DNA of 5,021 nucleotides from positions 1 to 5,021 of the forward strand of contig JANTFN010000154.1 in assembly GCA_024763435.1 (NCBI GenBank), in the 5' to 3' direction. The stretch comes from Thermodesulfobacteriota bacterium (GTDB lineage: Bacteria; Desulfobacterota; S145-22). Below, one piece after another: positions 1 through 5,021 of the stretch. The position numbers were made by a program, and so were the translations under genes. Under the pieces are notes generated by a model. The model searched no databases, was not told the DNA's origin, and saw only the letters and a list, made by a program, of their open reading frames with translations. Each line of letters starts with the position of its first letter. The stretch's first letter is position 1.

Positions 1-297
1 GAGACGCTCCTGAATCATCTGAAGGCAAAACACGTAAAACTGAAAAAAACGGTTGAAACCTCCGTTGACGAGATCGAAAAAGATATTGCCGCGCTTGAAG
101 AATCTGAAAAAAAAGTGGAGGAACTGAGTACCTATGGGCTGGCAGGCAATAACGTCCCCTTCCACCTGAAAGAAGATGAAAACAAAAAAAACGCATCGCT
201 GAATGAACTGGAGCGTCTAACACAATTACATCAGCAAGGAGGACTGACAAAAGAAGAATTTATTTTGTGCAAGAAAAAACTTTTAGGGGCATTATGA
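1..297 (+). CDS. C-terminal part of a coiled-coil protein ending in a SHOCT motif (5' end outside window)
   Basis: The reading frame is open from base 1 and ends in TGA at 295-297, giving 98 visible residues; the start lies upstream of the window. A GTG at 115 is internal and has no reason to be the start. Residues about 1-45 are rich in Lys, Glu and Leu and look like a charged helix or coiled coil. A polar linker follows. The last ~30 residues (LNELERLTQLHQQGGLTKEE and onward, ending in KKKLLGAL) match the SHOCT pattern: a helix, a Gly-Leu-Thr-x-Glu-Glu-Phe turn, and a second helix ending KKxLL. SHOCT motifs usually sit at the C-terminus of otherwise unrelated proteins and are thought to mediate oligomerisation or interaction. 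The main domain is not visible, so the function is unknown. The stop codon overlaps the start of the HD-GYP regulator, so the two genes are probably translated together. Confidence 0.8.
   Translation, partial: ETLLNHLKAKHVKLKKTVETSVDEIEKDIAALEESEKKVEELSTYGLAGNNVPFHLKEDENKKNASLNELERLTQLHQQGGLTKEEFILCKKKLLGAL
285..289 (+). promoter_or_regulatory. Ribosome binding site AGGGG for the HD-GYP regulator
   Basis: AGGGG lies 4 bases before the ATG at 294, inside the end of the upstream SHOCT gene. It supports ATG 294 over the TTG at 267 and over the second ATG at 324, which has no clear Shine-Dalgarno sequence. The ATGA overlap implies translational coupling. The 4-base spacing is a little short. Confidence 0.5.
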
Positions 298-1904
298 TTC
301 CTTCACACAACATCGCAAGTAAGATGAGTCGCTACAGAATATTAATTGTAGATGATGACCCGTCTATACGCGCTATGTTACAGATGATTTTAAATGAACA
401 TGGGGATTATGAGGCCATTACGGCTGAAGATGGCGAAAAAGCCATGGAAATTCTTAAAAATTCCGGCAATATCGATGTTGTTTTATCTGACATTCAAATG
501 CCAAAATTAAACGGCATGGAAATTTTAAGAGAAATAAAGTCCATGGATCCAACGCTCCCCGTCATTATGATAACAGGATTCCCCACGATTGACGTGGCCA
601 TTCGCTGCATGAAGGAAGGCGCCTCTGATTTTATTACAAAACCTTTTAAATTTGACCAGGTAGAACTTATTCTCAGCCGGATCGTCCATGAAAGAGAACT
701 TTTACTTGAAAACGCCAAGCTGAAAAACGCGCTGATTCAAACCAGGGAATTCGAAATTCTCAATCGAAAACTATCCGAAAAAATAAAAGAATTGACGATC
801 ATGTATGCCGTTAGCGAATCCCTGTCGGGTGCTTTTTCAACGGTAGACAATATCCTGGAAAAATCCCTCGAAATAGCAGCGGAATCCATGGATTGCTCAC
901 GGATCTCTATCCTTTTTCTGGACAGGCCAACCCAAACTTTATATATACGTGCCGCGAAGGGGCTTGACAGCGACATTATTAAAAACACCCGAATCCCTGT
1001 TGGCGAGGGCATTTCGGGTATGGTTTTCAAACATGGGAAACCGCTGCTGGTAAAAGATGTAGAACGGGAACTTGGACCTGACCTTAGAAACAAATGGTAT
1101 TACAAGACGCGGTCTCTTATATCCGTACCCTTATTTATACAACAAGAGCCTTTTGGGGTTATAAACGCGACGGATAAAATCGCGGGGGTTCATTTTTCAA
1201 GTGATGATTTGCTGTTACTTGAAACTATCGCGAAAAAAGTTTCACTGAACATCGAAAATGTTGTTTTGTACGAGAGTGTTTATGACAACCTCCTGGAAAC
1301 CCTCATGGCGCTGGTCAAGACACTTGAGGCAAAAGACCCTTATACCCAAAAACATTCGGAGCGTGTAACCTTTTATGCCATGGAAACCGCCAGCAAATTA
1401 GGGTGCAATGACGAGGAAATGGAAACCCTGAAGTTCGCCGGATATCTGCATGATATCGGAAAAGTAGGCGTCAGGGATGTTGTTCTCCTGAAAGAAGGAA
1501 GGCTGACGGATGATGAATTCCAGGAAATCAAAAGGCACCCGGTTATCGGAGAATCTATTGTTCAACACCTTGAACTCCTCCCGGATGAAAAGGCTATTAT
1601 CCGCTCTCACCATGAGCGCTGGGACGGGAAAGGCTATCCGGATGGCTTAAAAGAAAAAAAAATCCCCTTTTTAGCAAGAATTATTACAGTCGCGGATGCC
1701 TATGATGCCATGACATCCAGCCGCCCCTACAGGAACGGGATGTTACATGAAGCAGCCATGGAAGAACTGTTCCGATGTGAATGGACACAGTTTGACGGCG
1801 AAATTGTCGGGGCCTTTGCATCTATCATAGAGGATGTAAGGGGAAAATTAGCGGAAAAAAGCGAAGGGATTATTAATCTTAAAAACAACATAACTGCCTT
1901 ATAG
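294..1904 (+). CDS. Response regulator with REC, GAF and HD-GYP domains; predicted cyclic di-GMP phosphodiesterase
   Basis: A 536-residue cytoplasmic protein from ATG 294. The receiver domain (about 14-130) has the acidic cluster D20-D22, phosphoacceptor D66 in LSDIQMP, T94 in MITGFP and K116 in ITKPF, so it should be phosphorylated by a histidine kinase, which is not in the window. A helical linker (~131-170) leads to a GAF domain (~171-321), a likely small-ligand or signalling module. The HD-GYP domain (~331-516) is canonical: H354 in QKHSERV, H386-D387 in YLHDIGKVG, H415, H439-H440 in HHERWDGKGYPDGL (GYP at 447-449) and D468 in VADAYDAMTSSRPYR. These are the metal ligands and signature of c-di-GMP phosphodiesterases. 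The position four before H354 is Tyr, so a Glu third-metal ligand as described in a three-iron family member is apparently absent, suggesting a two-metal site (inference). ATG 324 is an alternative start. The PilZ gene follows after 20 bases. Domain call is very secure; the GAF ligand and actual substrate are not shown. Confidence 0.95.
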   Translation: MIPSHNIASKMSRYRILIVDDDPSIRAMLQMILNEHGDYEAITAEDGEKAMEILKNSGNIDVVLSDIQMPKLNGMEILREIKSMDPTLPVIMITGFPTIDVAIRCMKEGASDFITKPFKFDQVELILSRIVHERELLLENAKLKNALIQTREFEILNRKLSEKIKELTIMYAVSESLSGAFSTVDNILEKSLEIAAESMDCSRISILFLDRPTQTLYIRAAKGLDSDIIKNTRIPVGEGISGMVFKHGKPLLVKDVERELGPDLRNKWYYKTRSLISVPLFIQQEPFGVINATDKIAGVHFSSDDLLLLETIAKKVSLNIENVVLYESVYDNLLETLMALVKTLEAKDPYTQKHSERVTFYAMETASKLGCNDEEMETLKFAGYLHDIGKVGVRDVVLLKEGRLTDDEFQEIKRHPVIGESIVQHLELLPDEKAIIRSHHERWDGKGYPDGLKEKKIPFLARIITVADAYDAMTSSRPYRNGMLHEAAMEELFRCEWTQFDGEIVGAFASIIEDVRGKLAEKSEGIINLKNNITAL

Positions 1905-1911
1905 CACCATA

Positions 1912-1917
1912 AGAGGA
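1912..1917 (+). promoter_or_regulatory. Ribosome binding site AGAGGA for the PilZ gene
   Basis: AGAGGA is 7 bases before GTG 1925 but only 4 before the in-frame TTG at 1922, so GTG 1925 is the preferred start. The two choices differ by one residue. Confidence 0.55.
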
Positions 1918-1924
1918 AATATTG

Positions 1925-2518
1925 GTGAAACAGAGCAACGATACATCAAACCGCCAGTTTGTGAGAGTTAATGGTTTTTTTCCCATTTTATGCGAAAAAA
2001 TACCCTCAAAAAAGGTCCGGGAAGAAAAAGAGTTGTTTTTCAGCCGCAGGGATGAAACGCCGGCACAGTTTACGGATGAATTTAGCTGGTTAAAAAGACC
2101 GCTGGAAGAAAACGCAGGGCCGGAACAGGAGGCATATTCAGAGCAGGAATTCGTAAGTATTCATCTTAAACTTGACCTTATCATCAATCTCCTGATGAAA
2201 AGGGAAGTTGACCCGATTTTTCATGAGAAACCCCGTCTGGTGAACATCAGTGGGGCCGGATTACGCTTCAAGGTATCGGAGACGCTGCATAAGGGAGATA
2301 TCTGTATGGTAAAAATGTTTCTCCCGGTTTTGCCTGTTCGCGTTATCAAGGTATTGGCTGGTGTTGTAAGGGCAAAAGATCTTTCAAAAAACGGAAATAA
2401 TCTGACAGAGGCCTCTTTTAATTTTGATATGATCGCTGACGAAGATCGCGAAACCATTATTCATTATACTTTTAAAAGACAGCGGGAACTTTTGAGAGAA
2501 ACACGGGATAAAAGCTGA
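1925..2518 (+). CDS. PilZ-type c-di-GMP-binding protein with a long insertion
   Basis: A 197-residue protein without signal peptide or membrane segment, starting at GTG. Near the N-terminus RQFVR (R10 and R14) followed by VNGFFPILCE fits the PilZ RxxxR motif and its first strand. The second PilZ motif, NISGAG (N107, S109, G112, pattern D/NxSxxG), comes only after about 90 residues, instead of the usual 20-30. The insertion holds a charged, low-complexity stretch (~25-73) and an amphipathic helix (~76-92, HLKLDLIINLLMKRE). The strands VKMFLPVLPVRVIKVLAGVV and a C-terminal helix of the form DREtIIhYtFkRQREllR complete a PilZ barrel. Helical insertions are known in tetrameric PilZ proteins such as Xanthomonas XC6012; similarity to that type is inference. 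It probably senses the c-di-GMP pool set by the HD-GYP protein encoded 20 bases upstream. Its output target is unknown, and c-di-GMP binding is predicted from the motifs only. Confidence 0.82.
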   Translation: MKQSNDTSNRQFVRVNGFFPILCEKIPSKKVREEKELFFSRRDETPAQFTDEFSWLKRPLEENAGPEQEAYSEQEFVSIHLKLDLIINLLMKREVDPIFHEKPRLVNISGAGLRFKVSETLHKGDICMVKMFLPVLPVRVIKVLAGVVRAKDLSKNGNNLTEASFNFDMIADEDRETIIHYTFKRQRELLRETRDKS

Positions 2519-2588
2519 GAATCTGAGATAAAGATCGAAAAGTGAAGTGCAATTCGTATCAACCTTCACGGCAGGAAAATCTGACACA

Positions 2589-2768
2589 ATGGATTCTACG
2601 ACTGAACAAACCGGATATATAAAAACATCTCTCTCAGATCTTCAGGGTGCATGGGAAAATTTAAGAGAAGCAGTTGTCAATAATTTTGGGTTTCCAAATT
2701 CAGACAAACTCCTCTTTCACATTGACGAAGCCATGAGCTGGGAAACCGCAGAAACCTCCAGAGAATGA
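2589..2768 (+). CDS. Small hypothetical protein (59 residues)
   Basis: Not recognised. From ATG 2589 it encodes a soluble, acidic 59-residue peptide with two predicted helices (around SLSDLQGAWENLREAVVNNF and KLLFHIDEAMSWE) and no membrane segment. An AGGA at 2573-2576 lies 12 bases upstream, which is far for a ribosome binding site. An in-frame GTG at 2547 would add 14 residues but has no good site either, so the start is uncertain. It lies 70 bases after the PilZ gene in the same direction and its TGA overlaps the ATG of the next small gene. It may be the N-terminal half of a single ~103-residue protein split by a frameshift. Confidence 0.5.
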   Translation: MDSTTEQTGYIKTSLSDLQGAWENLREAVVNNFGFPNSDKLLFHIDEAMSWETAETSRE

Positions 2769-2899
2769 AATCTATTTTGCGGCTTGTTCAGAATGTCGCA
2801 ACACAAACAGAAGCGCCTGATGCGGTAAACGAGTGGCTTGAAGTGGTATGGCAAAACATGGAAACAGCGCTTCTGAAAATTGCTGAAGGGAACATTTGA
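2765..2899 (+). CDS. Very small hypothetical protein (44 residues), ATGA-coupled
   Basis: Not recognised. The frame starts at ATG 2765, overlapping the stop of the previous gene by four bases, and ends in TGA at 2897-2899, which shares one base with the next start. The product is a helical peptide (MKSILRLVQNVATQ..., then VNEWLEVVWQNMETALLKIA) rich in Trp, Leu and Val. The only purine-rich stretch upstream (AGAGA, 2760-2764) abuts the ATG, so independent initiation is unlikely; it would rely on termination-reinitiation from the upstream gene. Its frame is closed upstream by a TGA at 2723-2725, so it is either a coupled small gene or the C-terminal half of a frameshifted one. Confidence 0.45.
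   Translation: MKSILRLVQNVATQTEAPDAVNEWLEVVWQNMETALLKIAEGNI
2885..2890 (+). promoter_or_regulatory. Ribosome binding site GAAGGG for the SH3/KOW-like gene
   Basis: GAAGGG lies 8 bases before ATG 2899 and 5 before the in-frame TTG at 2896. ATG 2899 is taken as the start because of its stronger codon; the one-base TGATG overlap with the preceding gene points to coupled translation. Confidence 0.5.
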
Positions 2900-3219
2900 T
2901 GAAAATCGATATCGATAAATTGACGGAAAAAGAGCTTATCGATTTGAACCACCGGGTTGTAGAACGTTTGAAGTTTCTTGAATCAATAAGAGCCCATGCC
3001 GAAATGATGACATTCAGTGTGGGAGAAAAAGTATGCTTTTCCCCTACCGGCCGCGGGGAAGTTAGGGGTATCCTGATCAAATACAACAGAAAAACAGTGA
3101 CTGTTTTAACCGAGGATGGTCAAAAATGGAACGTGCCCCCGCAAATGTTGCAAAAGATCCGAAAAGCAAAGCAACCTGTAAAACGGGCAGGTAATGTCAT
3201 CGAAATTGAGAGAAAATGA
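2899..3219 (+). CDS. Conserved hypothetical protein with helical N-terminus and SH3/KOW-like barrel
   Basis: A 106-residue basic soluble protein. Residues 5-37 (LTEKELIDLNHRVVERLKFLESIRAHAE in character) form a helical hairpin or coiled coil. Residues 39-87 have alternating strands and turns: VGEKVCFSPTGRGEVRGILIKYNRKTVTVLTEDGQKWNVPPQMLQKI, in which the VGEKV strand, the N-R-K-T-V-T-V segment and a final W-x-V-P-P-x-x-L resemble small SH3, Tudor or KOW barrels. I recall similar stand-alone proteins from several proteobacteria with a conserved N-x-K-T-V-T-V core and W-x-V-x-P-x-x-L end, all without a known role. The tail (88-106) is Lys/Arg rich. Nucleic-acid or ribonucleoprotein binding is possible but unproven. 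It ends the chain of overlapping small genes; a 129-base non-coding stretch follows before the tRNA gene. Confidence 0.8.
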   Translation: MKIDIDKLTEKELIDLNHRVVERLKFLESIRAHAEMMTFSVGEKVCFSPTGRGEVRGILIKYNRKTVTVLTEDGQKWNVPPQMLQKIRKAKQPVKRAGNVIEIERK

Positions 3220-3300
3220 TATTTTCGGCCTTGCACCCTTCCGGATAAGAAAAAAACGGCAGACGGTTTCCACCTTCAACCTTTTTTCATCAACGCCATC

Positions 3301-3330
3301 TTGTTTTAGTTTTATCCATCTCCTTATGGT
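3301..3330 (+). promoter_or_regulatory. Candidate promoter for tRNA-Pro (and possibly aspC)
   Basis: TTGTTT (3301-3306) and TATGGT (3325-3330) are 18 bases apart, a weak sigma-70 type pair. Transcription would begin about 12 bases before the mature tRNA. The 129 bases between 3219 and the tRNA hold no other recognisable feature, and no clear hairpin terminator was seen after the small-gene cluster. Judged by eye only. Confidence 0.3.
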
Positions 3331-3348
3331 ACCAGAAAGGGAAATTAT

Positions 3349-3426
3349 CGGGGCGTAGCGCAGCCTGGTTAGCGCGCCTGCCTTGGGAGCAGGAGGTCGG
3401 CCGTTCAAATCGGCTCGCCCCGACCA
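3349..3426 (+). tRNA. tRNA-Pro (anticodon UGG)
   Basis: A complete 78-base cloverleaf. The acceptor stem CGGGGCG (3349-3355) pairs perfectly with CGCCCCG (3416-3422), beginning with the C1-G72 pair typical of bacterial tRNA-Pro; the discriminator is A and CCA is encoded (3424-3426). The D arm is GCGC/GCGC around AGCCTGGTTA. The anticodon stem CCTGC/GCAGG (3377-3381, 3389-3393) encloses loop CTTGGGA with anticodon TGG at 3384-3386. The T arm GGCCG/CGGCT closes on TTCAAAT. The UGG anticodon reads CCA and CCG and, if modified at the wobble base, possibly all proline codons. The gene lies 24 bases upstream of the aminotransferase start, so the two may share a transcript that is cut by tRNA processing. 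Confidence 0.97.
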
Positions 3427-3450
3427 TTTCATCGGAAAAAGGAGACAGAC

Positions 3451-4650
3451 ATGGAATTATCAGAAAGGATAGGCCGGATCAAACCCTCCCCTACCCTCGC
3501 GGTATCTGCCAGGGCAAAGGCGATGAAGGCACAGGGAATTGACGTGGTCAGTTTCGGCGCGGGGGAACCCGATTTTGATACGCCGGAGAATATCAAAGAG
3601 GCCGCCGTACAGGCCATCCGGGATGGATTTACAAAATACACGCCGGCTTCCGGCATCGACGCCCTCAAGGAAGCGGTATGTGAAAAATTCAGGCGTGATA
3701 ATGGCCTGACCTTTGATAAATCCCAGGTCGTCATCTCTTGCGGGGGCAAACATGCCTTCTATAACCTCGCCCAGGTCCTGCTGAATCCAGGGGACGAGGC
3801 CATCATACCCGCCCCCTACTGGGTCTCCTACCCCGACATGGTGCGCCTCGCAGGCGGAACACCGGTTATCGTACCGGCGACCGAAGAAAACGGTTTTAAA
3901 CTCACGCCGGAGCAGTTTGAAGCGGCCCTTACCGACAAAACAAAGCTTGTGGTCATTAACAGCCCCTCCAATCCCACCGGTGCGGGATATACCGGGGACG
4001 AACTCAGCGCCATCGCGGAGGTTATTCTGCGTTATCCAAACACGCGGGTCATTTCCGATGAAATTTACGAAAAGATTATCTATGACGGGTTCAGGTTTAC
4101 ATCCATTGCGAACTGCGGGGATGACATCCTGAAAAGAACCCTCATCATCCACGGGGTCTCCAAGACCTATGCCATGACCGGCTGGCGTATTGGCTTTACC
4201 GCCGGCGACGCGAATATTATCAAAGCGGTTTCAATGCTGCAAAGCCAGAGCACCTCCAACCCCACTTCCATCGCCCAGAAGGCGGCCCTTGCCGCGCTGA
4301 ACGGCCCTCAGGATGCCGTGGCCGAAATGGTTCGCGCCTTTCACGAACGCCGGGATGTCACTATTTCAAGACTCAACAGGATGGATGGCGTTACCTGCGC
4401 AAACCCGCGGGGTGCCTTTTACGCCTTTCCGAACCTCAACAGCTACATCGGTAAAAGCTGCGGAGACACCAGAATAAAGGACGGGTACGATTTGGCGGCC
4501 TACCTGCTGAACGAAGTCAAAGTGGCCGCCGTACCGGGGGACGCCTTCGGCGCGGTGGGATACCTGCGCCTCTCCTTCGCGACTTCCCTGGAAGAAATCA
4601 ACAGAGGACTCGACCGGATTGAAGCGGGGCTGAAAAAACTGAAGGGATAG
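3451..4650 (+). CDS. aspC: Aspartate aminotransferase, PLP-dependent class I, subgroup Iβ (possible prephenate aminotransferase)
   Basis: A 399-residue cytoplasmic enzyme, full length for the family, with AAGGAG (3439-3444) six bases before ATG. It interconverts aspartate and 2-oxoglutarate with oxaloacetate and glutamate using pyridoxal phosphate. The sequence resembles Thermus thermophilus AspAT throughout: N-terminal KPSPTLAV, GAGEPDFDTPE, TKYTPASGI, GGK at 98-100, PYWVSYPDMVRLAGG, SPSNPTG with N174, SDEIYE with D203 (pyridine nitrogen) and Y206, Schiff-base lysine K238 in HGVSKTYAMTGWRIG, and R373 in LRLSFATS for the substrate α-carboxylate. W124 should stack on the cofactor. T15 and K100 match by alignment offset the Thr and Lys reported as important in Arabidopsis prephenate aminotransferase, so a role in arogenate-route tyrosine/phenylalanine synthesis is possible. 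No operon partner is visible; the gene follows the tRNA directly. It is visibly richer in G+C than the signalling genes upstream. The symbol is given by family; aspB or patA naming would be equally defensible. Confidence 0.95.
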   Translation: MELSERIGRIKPSPTLAVSARAKAMKAQGIDVVSFGAGEPDFDTPENIKEAAVQAIRDGFTKYTPASGIDALKEAVCEKFRRDNGLTFDKSQVVISCGGKHAFYNLAQVLLNPGDEAIIPAPYWVSYPDMVRLAGGTPVIVPATEENGFKLTPEQFEAALTDKTKLVVINSPSNPTGAGYTGDELSAIAEVILRYPNTRVISDEIYEKIIYDGFRFTSIANCGDDILKRTLIIHGVSKTYAMTGWRIGFTAGDANIIKAVSMLQSQSTSNPTSIAQKAALAALNGPQDAVAEMVRAFHERRDVTISRLNRMDGVTCANPRGAFYAFPNLNSYIGKSCGDTRIKDGYDLAAYLLNEVKVAAVPGDAFGAVGYLRLSFATSLEEINRGLDRIEAGLKKLKG

Positions 4651-4689
4651 GCTGAAGGCTGTCATGCGCCGGCGGCGACAAGAAGGGTT

Positions 4690-4721
4690 AAAGTTTAAAG
4701 CTGAAAGCTCGAAGCTGAAAG
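4690..4721 (+). repeat. Degenerate 7-base tandem repeat (AAAGCTG type)
   Basis: Successive 7-base units AAAGTTT, AAAGCTG, AAAGCTC, GAAGCTG and a partial AAAG run from 4690 to 4721. AAGCTGAAAG occurs exactly twice, 14 bases apart (4698-4707 and 4712-4721). The repeat is non-coding, lying 39 bases after the aspC stop. It looks like a decaying simple-sequence repeat; no function is evident. Confidence 0.6.
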
Positions 4722-4780
4722 GAAAACATTAAAACAATTTTCTTTTACTGATAACTAACTCCCTTCATCTCTCCAAAAAC

Positions 4781-4808
4781 TTGCAAAATTATATATAGTC
4801 AGTACAGT
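4781..4808 (+). promoter_or_regulatory. Candidate promoter of the antitoxin gene
   Basis: TTGCAA (4781-4786) and TACAGT (4803-4808), 16 bases apart, lie in a very AT-rich stretch 36 bases before the antitoxin ATG. The spacing is slightly short; TATATT at 4808-4813 is a competing -10-like hexamer. Promoter-like AT richness is clear, the exact boxes are not. Confidence 0.35.
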
Positions 4809-4812
4809 ATAT
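4793..4812. promoter_or_regulatory. Imperfect inverted repeat overlapping the antitoxin promoter (possible operator)
   Basis: ATATAGT (4793-4799) and AGTATAT (4806-4812) pair in six of seven positions around a 6-base centre. Toxin-antitoxin operons are usually repressed by their own antitoxin binding such palindromes over the promoter. AT-rich sequence yields such repeats by chance, so confidence is low. Confidence 0.3.
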
Positions 4813-4843
4813 TACTTCAAAACAATGGGAATGGAGGCAAAAA

Positions 4844-5021
4844 ATGTCTGCCTTAATTGAACGTGTTTATGAAGAAGCTATTGAATTACCGATCAATGAC
4901 CGGCTGGTCCTGATTGACAAGTTAATGCACAGCGCCAACTTGCCGGTTCAGAGTGATATTGATGCGGCGTGGTCTGCTGAAGTCGCCAAACGAATTCAAG
5001 ACCTTGAATCAGGTAAAGCCA
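4844..5021 (+). CDS. Antitoxin of a type II toxin-antitoxin module, TIGR02574-like addiction module family (3' end outside window)
   Basis: The frame starts at ATG 4844 with a strong GGAGG (4833-4837) six bases upstream and is still open at the window end, giving 59 residues. The sequence begins MSALIERVYEEAIELPINDR, continues LVLIDKLMHSA, and has IDAAWSAEVAKRIQDLESGKA. This is the layout of the small 'addiction module protein' antitoxins (TIGR02574 / Unstab_antitox): an N-terminal helix, a LP-x-x-x-R-L-x-L-x-x-x-L segment, a variable loop, then a-W-x-x-E-x-x-x-R-x-x-x-x-x-x-G-K. Members are normally 70-80 residues long, so most of the protein is present. The partner is generally a RelE/ParE-fold toxin encoded immediately downstream, beyond this window. 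The module has its own AT-rich upstream region and seems independent of aspC. Confidence 0.82.
   Translation, partial: MSALIERVYEEAIELPINDRLVLIDKLMHSANLPVQSDIDAAWSAEVAKRIQDLESGKA

Noticed and set aside
2740..2746. GGGAAAC, a classic -1 slippery heptamer sequence, near the junction of the two tiny genes
   Set aside because: The reading frame there is TGG GAA ACC, so the heptamer is not in the X XXY YYZ register needed for tandem -1 slippage.
3349..3426. tRNA-Pro as the attachment site of an integrated element
   Set aside because: No integrase gene and no second copy of the tRNA 3' end were seen within the window.
3106..3432. Minus-strand open frame across the tRNA gene
   Set aside because: It runs through a complete tRNA-Pro; the peptide motif it gives (GRADLNGRPPAPKAGALTRL) is the well-known false translation of tRNA antisense.
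3460..4152. Long minus-strand open frame of 230 codons inside aspC
   Set aside because: It is antisense to a clearly conserved enzyme in GC-rich DNA, has no recognisable domain, and is a typical codon-bias shadow.
4661..4680. GC-rich palindrome CGCCGGCG after aspC as a terminator
   Set aside because: The palindrome has no loop and is not followed by a T tract, so it does not look like an intrinsic terminator.
4722..4746. GAAAA...TTTTC stem followed by TTTT as a terminator for aspC
   Set aside because: The stem is only five mostly A-T pairs with an 11-base loop; too weak to be convincing.

Overview
The window looks like a stretch of chromosome from a Gram-negative bacterium. The domain style (REC-GAF-HD-GYP regulator, PilZ protein with a helical insertion, thermophile-type Iβ aspartate transaminase, TIGR02574-type antitoxin) suggests a deltaproteobacterium/Desulfobacterota, perhaps a syntrophic or anaerobic lineage. 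That placement is an inference from recalled family resemblance, not a database search. All recognised genes are on the + strand.

Region 1 (1-2518) is a signalling operon. It opens with the C-terminal end of a coiled-coil protein that finishes in a SHOCT motif. Its stop codon overlaps (ATGA) the start of a response regulator with receiver, GAF and HD-GYP domains, a predicted c-di-GMP phosphodiesterase. Twenty bases later comes a PilZ-type protein whose RxxxR and NxSxxG motifs lie about 90 residues apart, separated by an insertion with an amphipathic helix. The second gene would degrade c-di-GMP and the third would sense it.

Region 2 (2519-3219) holds three small genes in a tight chain: a 59-residue unknown, a 44-residue unknown overlapping it by ATGA, and a 106-residue protein with a helical N-terminus and an SH3/KOW-like barrel overlapping by one base. 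The first two could be a single gene broken by a frameshift.

Region 3 (3220-4650) is housekeeping. A complete tRNA-Pro(UGG) gene with encoded CCA sits 24 bases upstream of a full-length PLP-dependent aspartate aminotransferase of subgroup Iβ. This part is visibly richer in G+C than the signalling operon.

Region 4 (4651-5021) is an AT-rich intergenic stretch with a degenerate 7-base tandem repeat, a candidate promoter with an overlapping inverted repeat, and the start of a type II toxin-antitoxin antitoxin gene that runs off the end. The toxin would be expected just outside the window.

No mobile element, CRISPR array or clearly new multi-gene system is visible. The points most worth a second look are the split PilZ protein, the overlapping tiny genes and the possible prephenate aminotransferase activity of the transaminase.
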